From positions 3,348,001 through 3,412,000 of the forward strand of contig OX337237.1 in NCBI GenBank assembly GCA_946965045.2: DNA of 64,000 bases, in the 5' to 3' direction. Positions 41,438 through 49,964 of the stretch are shown piece by piece. The position numbers and the translations under genes are program-made. The notes beneath the pieces were generated by a model. It was not told the DNA's origin. It made no database searches and worked only from the letters and a program-made list of their open reading frames with translations. Position 1 is the first letter of the stretch, and the number at the start of each line of letters is the position of its first letter. Source of the DNA: Epithemia pelagica. Its lineage: Eukaryota; Bacillariophyta; Bacillariophyceae; Surirellales; Surirellaceae.

Positions 41438-42539
41438 TTACAGACGCACCATCTTGTGCTTCATGCCGCCTTCAAATTGTGCGTCCGGCTCATGTAGGGA
41501 AATCAACAACGCTCTGAATCCGTTTGTTGTGTCGTACATAAATTCGTAGTCGAACCTGCTTTGGACCATGAAAGGAAGAGAAAGAGAAAACTTTGACCTG
41601 ACAAAGTCTGTTTCTCTTTTTCGCATCTGATTCAGTCTGTTTCTCTTTTTCGCATCTGATTCATGGCGTCTTCCAAAGCAAGTTTCATTCGTAGGTTTTT
41701 CTCCTCGACATGCCACTCTCTGTGCATGTGTTGGGTTAGATAATGGATATGAGTTGCGTTGTCAGGCCAAATTACCTTCACATGTACCTGTAGCTGGCTC
41801 GGATCCACTTCAATCAAGCAATTTGTTGTGTCTTCATGTGCAATACCTGTAGGCAACACCACCAAAATCACCAAATGACGCTGTTTCTTGTCGTCGACCC
41901 ACTGTGTCAAGACATGAGGAGGCTCCCAATTCCTCATCATGTCATTACCACTGTCTTCTTCATTCGTCTTTTTCCTCTTTTGTTGTAGTTGTACCTGTAG
42001 TGTCTCCTGTAATGGCATGGATCCTGCCGCCCTTTTCTTCACCATAGCATCGTCACTGACAACAGACTCAGGAGCGACCTTGGCAGCAACACCTGGTCAT
42101 AAAAGACAATAAACCACAACAGGTAAGGACAGTGACTCAACAATCAAACAAACAGTGTACACTGGCACTTACCTTGTCCTTTGGACGACCCAAACAAAGA
42201 AGGAGCTGGTTTGAGATCTCCATCATTGGGGTTCCTTACCTTTCCATCCATAGATGGGGCCGTCTCACCACGACCCAACAACTCATGACCAGTCTCTCTC
42301 TCATGTTGATCCTTCAAGTGGACTTGGTATTTTCTTTTGGCTTTGTTGAGTGCCGACCTGAATGATTCCAATTTGTACTTTTGGAAAACAGCGTGTTCCA
42401 ACCACACAGATTTGGGTGTGGCGCTCTCCAGAATCAAGCCTTCTGACACGATTTTGTCAAGGAATTCGGCATCTGTTGACTTTGAATTCCACGAAAGTAG
42501 GGCACCCTCGCCCAAAGTGTTGCGGCCAGACCTGGTCAT
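41438..42539 (-). pseudogene. Accessory protein gene of the Harbinger-like element, broken by a tandem duplication
   Basis: Exon 1 42539-42173 (ATG 42539) and exon 2 from 42092. The 80-nt intron has donor AAG|GTAAGT and acceptor GACCAG, and the join keeps frame. Residues about 10-65 (LLSWNSKSTDAEFLDKIVSE, TPKSVWLEHAVFQKYKLESF) look like a small helix-turn-helix domain. The later part is globular (HLVILVVLPTGIAHEDTTN, EVDPSQLQVHVKVIWPDN). The frame stops at 41634-41632 (275 residues) because a 29-bp unit is duplicated there. Without the second unit the frame would run on to 41438 (..RSKFSLSLPFMVQ.. to MKHKMVRL), about 65 more residues. The role is inferred as the DNA-binding partner of the transposase. 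Confidence 0.7.
41606..41663. repeat. Perfect 29-bp tandem duplication inside the accessory gene
   Basis: Two identical units, 41606-41634 and 41635-41663, starting GTCTGTTTCTCTTTTTCGCA. 29 is not a multiple of three, so the second unit causes the frameshift and stop in the minus-strand gene. Confidence 0.97.
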
Positions 42540-42729
42540 CGGAGTGTAGGTACTATTAGTACGTAAAACAGAAGCGCGAGGGAGTGCAAAACCAGACTGG
42601 TCTGTTCGCACGAAAACTAATTATGACCCTAAAAACAGTTCACCAAAATCCGGACTGGGTCGGTTTTCATCATGGACTCCATTTTTCAATCGAGGAGGCC
42701 ATGCCCAATTTGGCTCCAATTCTGAAAGT

Positions 42730-42958
42730 AGTGCGACCCACGTATTGCCCTTACCTTGGGTCAACCGTGTGTCGTTCGTCCAAGTGAATTGGGCACTTAT
42801 AAGGTGTCCTGGGTCGGTTTTAAAAAAACGAGCTGGGTCGGTTTTTTCGAGCCAGGTCGTTTTTTCAAAACCGACCCAGGACACTTTCTAGTGGTTCAAA
42901 TGATATAATCAAGCGACCCACAGTTAACCCAAGATAAGGGCAATATGTGGGTCGCTTA
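42730..42958. repeat. Foldback/MITE-like element nested between the two Harbinger genes
   Basis: Long inverted repeat. The left arm (GCGACCCACGTATTGCCCTT ... GGTGTCCTGGGTCGGTTTT) is complementary, with scattered mismatches, to the right arm (AAAACCGACCCAGGACACTT ... AAGGGCAATATGTGGGTCGC). The two arms meet at about 42838-42848 with almost no loop and no coding capacity. It lies in the divergent promoter region of the host element. Confidence 0.85.
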
Positions 42959-43295
42959 AGATGTAGAAAGTAATAGGATGTTGGCGAGGTAGGGCCATTC
43001 AGAAATTCCAGTTTTTGAATGAAAACGATTTTTGAATCGATTTCTGCACCGTTCCAGGCCGGTTCCAATGACCGGACACGAATTCGAATTGGTCACTATA
43101 TGTAGAACAGTACAAAGTTTAGTGTCGCTGCTCAACTGACCAGCCAATCAAATGAACGTGATGAAATTCCAAAAAACCTGTTCCAATGAACTGACAGTAC
43201 TACACACAGACAGACCGAGATCAGAGTAAAGGTGTGGTCAGCATCGCGACACACACTGAGCAAACATAAATTTTCCAAAGCGGTTTTCTCCCACC

Positions 43296-44233
43296 ATGTT
43301 GGTGACACAACGAACATTCATCAACTTGGCTCTGCCAATGCTTGGTAGAGCAAGACACTCACACTCACTTGATTTCTCACGTGCTTTTCGTTCTTACTTT
43401 GGAATGTCTCCTTTGCTCTGTGTTCATGTGTGGGATGAACTGGACAGTTCATTGCCCAAAGGTGCATCGCCTCGTCATTTGTTGTGGACACTGGCTTTTC
43501 TGAAAGTCTATGCTACAGAGGATGTTATGGTCTCAATAGCCAAAACAACGAGGAAGACCTACAGGAAGTGGGTCAAAGTGTTTGTAAATTTGTTGTATAG
43601 TGGTCTTAATTATGTAAGTACATGGCCCTACATGAATTTGCCATGAAGTCGTCGTCCTCATATCTGACCATTGCTGTTGTTCTTATTCAGATTGTATGGG
43701 ACAATAGGTTTGATTGTTGTGTACCTGGACAGGTCTGTTTCATTAGTTTGGATGGTACTGACTTCAGGATTTTGGAGCCGTCACCTTTTGATCCAAAATG
43801 GTACTCGCACAAGTTTAAGGGAGCAGGTGTGAGGTATGAGGTGGGAATCTGCCTGAAAACTGGCTGGATAGTGTGATGGAATGGTGCATTCCCTTGTGGC
43901 GCTTGGCCAGACCTACGGATTGCCAGAGACTGGATTGTTCAAGAGCTACTACCGAATGAAAAAGTGATTGCTGATGGTGGTTACAACGATTCTGGATGCT
44001 ACTTTGTCACACCTACTGGAAGAAATGACTATCAAGACAAGATGATGGCTGATGCCAGGGCGAGACATGAAACTGTCAACAATTTACTGAAACATTACAA
44101 TATCTTAAAGGAGAAATACAGAGGAGATCTGGATGGGCATCACAAGGTGTTTGGAGCAGTGGTGAATCTGGTTCAGATGAAGATTGAAAATGGTGAGGCG
44201 AAAGTGTTTCAGATCGAAGTGGAAGATGACTAG
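43296..44233 (+). pseudogene. Harbinger/IS5-like DDE transposase with one in-frame stop
   Basis: ATG 43296; exon 1 43296-43613, intron 43614-43690 (77 nt, GTAAGT...TATTCAG, phase 0), exon 2 43691-44233. The N-terminal helical region contains KTTRKTYRKWVKVFV. Catalytic residues are visible: Asp in SLDGTDFRI, Asp in IADGGYNDS and Glu in RARHETVN. Between the first and second Asp a TGA (43874-43876) interrupts TGWIV*WNGAFPCGAW. The frame is otherwise continuous to 44233, so a single nonsense change (perhaps from TGG) inactivates it. Total about 286 codons. The fold and residue spacing fit the DDE_Tnp_4/Harbinger class. Confidence 0.82.
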
Positions 44234-44415
44234 CAGTACAAATATGTAGCGGTTATGAACCGGGTGGTGGGTTTTATTAGTACTAGCAGTCAGTATATCA
44301 TCTTTTGTCGCTAGAGTGTTCTTTATTCAGAAAGAGCGTTCGGTAACTCCTATAGGTCACAGTCAGTATCTGACTGGTAAGGTAGCGACCTGCTCAGGAT
44401 TACCCCATCTCCCAG

Positions 44416-45703
44416 GAATGGCTCGTGGGCACGCCGACCGAGACGAGCATTGTCACTCTATCGTATATCCAATTCGAATCGACAGAGGCTCTCGTCGCCA
44501 AAAGACGACCACTCTAATAGAATCTACTGCTACACTCGATGGGAAACCATGGAATTGCAACTTTTGAGACTCTGGTAGTGACGAGGCATCTACTTGTCTT
44601 CTTCCTTTTCTTGGTGATAGACTACGAGAGTATATTCAAGAGTATCAACGAGATTGTCACAAAGATTGGCTGGAAGGAAAAAACGAGAAGGCGCTTCGAC
44701 AACGACCATTCCACAACAGAGGCACCGAGATGGTCGACGGCCGCATGGTACTAGAATGACTCCCCCAAAGCCACATGGTGGCCACCTTTTCGTGGGACCC
44801 ACCAACACATTGATGTTCTGCTACTAGAGGGGATTGGAAACAACAGACAATGAGCGCATCCTGCCATTCTTGTTATACGACTCGAGAGGATAACGGAGGA
44901 GCACATTCCAATCGATATACTGCTACTTCCCATGGGCGCTTGGCAAAGCTCGAACAATGGCGGAAACTAGAGACGACGGAATGACGAACATGTCCGCAAT
45001 CAATGCAGCCGCAGTAATGGGTGTAGCAGCGGCAGCACCGAAGATGCAGAAACGTTGCGATGTGTCATTCCTCATCCACAAAACTTCCCCTATAAGCTTG
45101 CTCCTACGGCTAAAAAGCTTCGAGATGGTCTGCCCAAGCCCGTGGGCAATCATGGTTTGCAATAAGACTCTCGATCGACTAAGTGGTCCCAGCAGTTGGT
45201 CGTCTTCCCCACAACATCCTAACATTCATCCTCAGAGTGAGGGAAGATCCGCAATGAGGGGTACATGGAATCTCTTGTTTCGTGTAATGCACATCACCAT
45301 CTCATGTGTGTGGTTGTCGAAAGCAAAGGCTCGGATTGCAAGGAGATCCTCTTGTCATGAGCTCCCACGAAGAACCTATGGATACAACACAGGGAAAGAG
45401 AGAAATAGATGGAAACCATACATATCAGTGGTTGTCTTTCTCGCCATGAGGATTATTTCGATATCCAAAAACTCTCATGGAACTCCAAACAAGAATGCGT
45501 GATCTTCTTCATTGCGTGGCTATTGTCACGATTTGATGTCTCGTGACGAAAGCTCCTACCCCTCTTTGGTCCATCCATTTCGTGCAGTCAGTCGTGCTTC
45601 CAGTCCGCACCCATCAGCATCACAACAGCAGAGCAAAACCACTAACCACTTAGCATACAGTGTCTCGATCCCCATAAATTCTGCAGTGGAAACGTTTGCA
45701 ACC
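44416..45703. other. Spacer and duplicated K3 upstream region
   Basis: 44416-44758 has no recognised content. 44759-45703 is the paralogue of 31440-32522 upstream of K2, sharing CCAAAGCCACATGGTGGCCA at the far end and nearly identical in its last 280 bp. Confidence 0.65.
45667..45703 (+). promoter_or_regulatory. Conserved block before K3 ATG (variant)
   Basis: GATCCCCATAAATTCTGCAG shared with K8 and K2, but followed by a different 20-bp stretch (TGGAAACGTTTGCAACC) in place of the TCATTGTGTG element. Confidence 0.45.
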
Positions 45704-46410
45704 ATGGCCACCACACTGCAAGAACAAGCGTGGCAGTCGGGCCTTGTCCTTTCGGATGAGGCACCTCAATGGAATGAAAATGATTGGCCTCCTCTCGAGG
45801 GTGGATGGCGCGACGAACATGCTACAGTCGTACTAGATCATCCCGATACGGACAACGACAACGACAACAAGAGACAAACCGTCGTCGTGTTGGGTGGATA
45901 CCAAGCAGGTCAGGGCAGTCTCGATTCCATTCTTGTATTGAACGTGGCAGCGCCGGACAAGCACTGGCGAGAAGGGCCATCAATGAACAAGAGTCGTCGA
46001 GGACATGCCGCTGTTGGGTGCAACGGAGGCGTCTACGTGATAGGAGGAAACAATGGAAGATCATATTTAGATTGTATCGAACGAATTGACATAAAGAATT
46101 TGCTGCATTCACCTTTAACAACAAGCAACAAACATGAGAGGCATTGGACGAGATTGACATGTCGCTTATCAACGAGACGATCAGGATGTTGTGCTGTTGC
46201 GGTTCACAACCGATACATTGTTGTAATGGGTGGATGGGATGGAAGGCAAAGGTTGTCGTCAGTGGATATTATTGATACCAGGAACCACACCGTCACTGTG
46301 GGACCAAGCATGACTGTTCCACGACGATTTTGTACCAGCGCGGTTATTGGTCACCGCATCTTTGACGTTGGAGGCCATGGCGAGCATGGCAATGTTGACT
46401 CGGTGGAGTA

Positions 46411-46597
46411 GTAAGACTACTTCACGGTGTTTCAGTCCTTTAGAGGAGGGTCGCCCGGCGCGGAGGGTAGAATGACGAGGAGGGCATATGTTCGAGGAGG
46501 GCGCATGCCCGACAAGACATATGCCCGTCGAGTCATTCTCCCGACAAGCCGGGCGCCCGACGAGGAAGGAGTGAGAAAACACAGGGGAGTAATCTGC
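46411..46597. mobile_element. Hairpin-forming insertion in K3 (first insertion)
   Basis: Non-coding segment with a long imperfect inverted repeat: TCGCCCGGCGCGGAGGGTAG (from 46451) pairs with the segment ending ACAAGCCGGGCGCCCGA at 46560, through AGAATGAC / GTCATTCT and GGGCATATG / CATATGCCC. Its start (TTTAGAGGAGGGTC) resembles 23534 upstream of K1. No clear terminal repeats or target duplication beyond a possible TA. Confidence 0.6.
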
Positions 46598-46600
46598 TTA

Positions 46601-46797
46601 CTTTATATCTAGATGTGTAGGTAGTGACTACCGCCCGGTTTTATTACGAGTTGGGATGTCGCAACGACATAATTTTCCTCACACGGTTCACCCATGATGT
46701 CGCGCGAATCGCACGATTACTACTTCCCGGCTCTACAATAAAATTCTACTGTAAAATAAAAATGTGAGACGAACTACCTGCATATCTAGGTATAGAG
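46601..46797. mobile_element. 197-bp MITE with TTA target duplication, nested in the K3 insertion
   Basis: 25-bp terminal inverted repeats match at 21 of 25 positions (left CTTTATATCTAGATG, right complement CTCTATACCTAGATA, both continuing to GTAGGTAGT or GCAGGTAGT). The element is flanked by TTA at 46598-46600 and 46798-46800, as expected of PIF/Harbinger-type elements. Non-coding, AT-rich on its right side. Confidence 0.85.
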
Positions 46798-47326
46798 TTA
46801 CTTGGACTATACAACACCCTGGGACAATCATGAGACAAAGGAGCAAACTGGCTCGATATTCATTTCTTTCTCACCCACCTGGACCACTCAGTCGGAGTTG
46901 AGGCTTTCCAATGCACGAAGTTCTTGTGCAGTGGTTGCCGTGGGATCTTGTTTGGTTGTGGCGGGAGGATGGGGTTCAACCGTGGAAGTCTTGGATATTC
47001 ACCGCAACCGCATGTGGAATCTCCCACCATTCGTGAATCACCGCAATTGCTGCAGTATGGTGGCTGTTGCAAATCAAGTTGCCGTGATTGGTGGATGGGA
47101 CAATCCTTCCCGTGCGACATTACCACTTCTGGATAGGAATTCGTGGTGTTTTCGTCGACTCTGTGAGCAGCAGCCCAATCGATGGTATCATTCCCTCGAA
47201 AGTTTGGGTATCCGAGATGATGATATCTCACCCTTCTCCACATCGACATTAGCTTGTAAACGCGCAAGGTCCGATACTCACCGTGGTGATGAAGGGACGG
47301 ATGAAAACCTAGACGTTTTGTTATAA

Positions 47327-48727
47327 GTCATTGACTTGTTTTCTATGTTCGATTGCAATCCTAGAACCTAGTTAGTGTTTACTCAAAAGTAGAAAGAACA
47401 TGTTGCAAGATAGAATGTGCTTGTTTGTTGTCAAAGGCATGGAAGGAACGATCCGACTTGTGTGTGTCTACGAGTGGTACTACGCCTTGGCCATGACCTT
47501 GTGGTGGTATCATGGCACTTCTTTACACGGCACAACGTCATCTATGGGTAGCTGTGGTAGCTAGGGCAAGAACCGACTGTGCTGTATTCCAAAAAGTTCT
47601 CAAATTGGCTTTGTTTCAATTTTCTAGAGTTTGATGAATCTGACAAAAGGACGAAACAGGTGGATCCAAAAGTCCGATGATGAGAGGATCAGGAGCAGAA
47701 GCACGACAAGGCAAAACTTTGTTGGACTGGATGAGGCCCGCTTCTGATGGTTCGATTTTTGGATGGAAGTAAGGAGGGAGGACCGTGTCATGTCCAATCC
47801 CGACACGATAACCAAGAACAGTGTCCCTTTCGGAGGAGTCACCATGCGACCGAATGTGTTCGATTCTTCAGCATCAAGTTTCCTGCTTCCATGGTGGATC
47901 GGCGGAACCCTACGTCCAGAGACGTATACCGCAACCCTTTTTGCAAGACCCTCTTGGCTACGATCGAACAGCCCACGTTGTCTCCTGCGAATGGAATTTC
48001 GTCTCGTCAGGAGGACAGTTGCAACAAGGACAGTGAAGTCCAAGAGGAACCCACCAAATCGGATCGGTCGTGCCAAGTGTCACAATGGACCAGCACGACA
48101 ACAAGGAATCCAGCCTTGTCGTTGACACACCACAACCTCCCGAACTACCAACGCAGCAACAAAGAAGAAGGCCCTCATTGTTCTTCCTCCAAATGAACGA
48201 AACTGATGGTATCATTGTCGTGGAACCAACTGTGTTGAACTCCGTCTTGGAAGTTGGACTTTGTGGGCACTTTCGTGCCATGGACGACGACGAGTCAGGA
48301 AACATCCACCACCACTATGACACGGAATGGATTCAAATCCCTTGCAGAGACCACGTTGTGTTGGTATTGTTGTTGCTCCTGCCGTCCTTCATTCTCTCTT
48401 TCGAAGAGAACAGCACCACTCCCATAGCTCGAATTCGGTACACTTAGTCAACGAAGAAAATATGATGATCATGCGCCGTCTTGTCCATCTTTCTTGTTTT
48501 GCTGGATCTATGAATTCGAATCTGCTGTTTTGTTCTGTCATGCATTATATGTGCGACCCACTCTTGCCCAAGATTGCGTACCCACGACAGACATTCTGGC
48601 TCAAATGCTTCCACGCGTAGTTCAGAAAATTTTGAGTTGATGTTCCATCAGTCCGCATCCATCAGCATCAAAAAACTGATGCCTTTCGATCATCCTCATA
48701 AATTCGCTGCTGTCATTGTGTGGAACC
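47327..48727. other. K3 3' flank: shared repeat modules
   Basis: 47335-47430 matches the 3' blocks of K1, K5 and K7. 47677-47760 is the GATGAGAGGA...CAGGAGCAGAAGC module. A stretch at 48310-48420 (GACACGGAATGGATTC, TTGCAGAGACCACGT) recurs at 53020-53110. Short ORFs (e.g. 48070-48447) look like decayed coding or chance frames. Before K4 there is GCTTCCACGCGTAG (about 48609), also seen before K5 and, altered, before K1 and K6. Confidence 0.6.
48694..48727 (+). promoter_or_regulatory. Conserved block before K4 ATG
   Basis: CCTCATAAATTCGCTGCTGT followed by CATTGTGTGGAACC directly before the ATG; as in K2 and K5. Confidence 0.5.
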
Positions 48728-49822
48728 ATGACCACGGCACTGAAAGAACATGCATGGCAGTCGGGCCTTGTCCTTTCAGACGGGACAGCAGAATGGAATG
48801 AGAACAACTGGCCTCCTCTTATGGGTGGATGGCGTTATCGTCATGCTACGGTTGTACTAAATCATCCCGATACGGACGGCAACGACAACAACCCGAACAG
48901 ACAAACCGTCGTCGTGATGGGAGGACGTCAACAAGATCAAGGCTATACCAAGTCCGTGCTTGTATTGAATTTAGCAGACCCAAACAAACAGTGGCGAGAA
49001 GGGCCATCCATGAACAAGGCACGTTATGGACATGCAAGTGTTGTGTGCAATGGAGGTGTCTACGTGATGGGAGGATACTCTGAAGGTTCATGTTTGAATT
49101 GTATCGAACGAATTGACGTAAACGATTTGCTGCAATCACCTTTAACAACCAGCAACAAACATGACAGGCATTGGACGACATTGACATGTCGCTTATCAAC
49201 GAGACGATCAGGATGTGGTGCTGTTGCGGTTCACAACCGATACATTGTTGTAATGGGTGGCTACAACGATCGCTTTTTGTCGTCGGTGGATATTATTGAT
49301 ACCAGGAACCACACTGTCACTCCGGGGCCAAGCATGGCTGTTCCTCGATCATTTTGTGCCAGTGCGGTCATTGGACACCGCATCTTTGTCGTTGCAGGCC
49401 AAAACGAGAGTGACTATCTTGACTCGGTGGAGTATTTGGACTACGCAACACCCTGTGACAATGATGAGACAGAAAAGGAAACTGGCTCGACGTTCATTTC
49501 TTTCTCACCCACCTGGATCACTCATTCTGATTTGGCGCTTTCCAATGCACGAGGTTCTTGTGCAATGGTTGCCGTGGGATCCTGTCTGGTTGTGGCGGGA
49601 GGATGGCACAGTTCAAACGTGGAAGTCTTGGATACGCACCACAACCGCGTGTGGAATCTCCCACCATTCGGAATTAACCGTGACGACCTTAGTATAGTGT
49701 CTGTTGCCAACCAGGTAGCCGCGATTGGTGGATGGGAGAATCATTCCTGTGCAACATTGCCACTCATGGATAGGAATTCGTGGTGTTTTCGTCGACTCTG
49801 TGAGCAGCAGCTCAACGGATAG
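48728..49822 (+). CDS. Kelch-repeat protein K4
   Basis: 364 residues from ATG 48728. Six blades: VVVMGG, VYVMGG, YIVVMGG, IFVVAGQ, CLVVAGG and VAAIGG. Family start block AWQSGLVLSDGTAEWNE. Ends at QLNG*, where K3 has NRW and then a 45-residue tail; here the Trp codon is TAG. The region 49521-49906 is almost identical to 58030-58415 of K6, although the two genes differ clearly upstream, which points to gene conversion or a recent partial duplication. A 90-bp tandem duplication follows the stop. Confidence 0.88.
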   Translation: MTTALKEHAWQSGLVLSDGTAEWNENNWPPLMGGWRYRHATVVLNHPDTDGNDNNPNRQTVVVMGGRQQDQGYTKSVLVLNLADPNKQWREGPSMNKARYGHASVVCNGGVYVMGGYSEGSCLNCIERIDVNDLLQSPLTTSNKHDRHWTTLTCRLSTRRSGCGAVAVHNRYIVVMGGYNDRFLSSVDIIDTRNHTVTPGPSMAVPRSFCASAVIGHRIFVVAGQNESDYLDSVEYLDYATPCDNDETEKETGSTFISFSPTWITHSDLALSNARGSCAMVAVGSCLVVAGGWHSSNVEVLDTHHNRVWNLPPFGINRDDLSIVSVANQVAAIGGWENHSCATLPLMDRNSWCFRRLCEQQLNG

Positions 49823-49964
49823 TATCGTTTTCGGGATGGAATGGATATCGGACATGCTCATATTTCACCCTTCTGTTTTCGTCGACTCTGTGAGCAGCAG
49901 CTCAACGGATTGTATCATTTTCGGGATGGAATGCACCCTTCTCCTTCTCGACATCGGCTCGTAA
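49785..49964 (+). repeat. 90-bp tandem duplication at the 3' end of K4
   Basis: Units start at 49785 and 49875 with GTTTTCGTCGACTCTGTGAG and share the CAGCAGCTCAACGGAT and TTTTCGGGATGGAATG segments. The same 90-bp duplication is present at the end of K6 (58294 and 58384), so it predates their separation or was copied between them. The second unit drifts at its end. Confidence 0.88.

Larger units (their letters stand above)
41243..44415 (+). mobile_element. Harbinger-like DNA transposon with two divergent genes, decayed
   Basis: 3173 bp with 32-bp inverted repeats, 41243-41274 and 44384-44415, both starting CTGGGAG and matching at 30 of 32 positions (core GGGGTAATCCTGAGCAG). The flanks (CGG on the left, GAA on the right) show no target duplication, so the ends may have shifted by a few bases or the site has decayed. 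It carries a DDE transposase (plus) and an accessory gene (minus) reading outward from a shared centre that holds a nested foldback repeat. Both genes are broken, by a TGA and by a 29-bp duplication. The two-gene design with a DNA-binding partner is typical of Harbinger elements. Confidence 0.85.
45704..47326 (+). pseudogene. Kelch-repeat gene K3, split by a nested insertion
   Basis: 5' part 45704-46410 (MATTLQEQAWQSG to DSVE) and 3' part 46801-47326 (LDYTTPWDNHETKEQTGS to the end) together make a full-length Kelch copy. About 390 bp of foreign DNA sits between GTGGAGTA and CTTGGACTAT, where other copies read GTGGAGTATTTGGACTA. The insertion brings a TAG at 46409-46411. The 3' part keeps the long C-terminal tail (IRDDDISPFSTSTLACKRAR, HRGDEG) that most copies have lost. 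The blade motifs of the 5' part are VVVLGG, VYVIGG, YIVVMGG and IFDVGG, with an unusual Asp in the last. The coding parts are otherwise undamaged, so the split appears to be recent. Confidence 0.9.
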
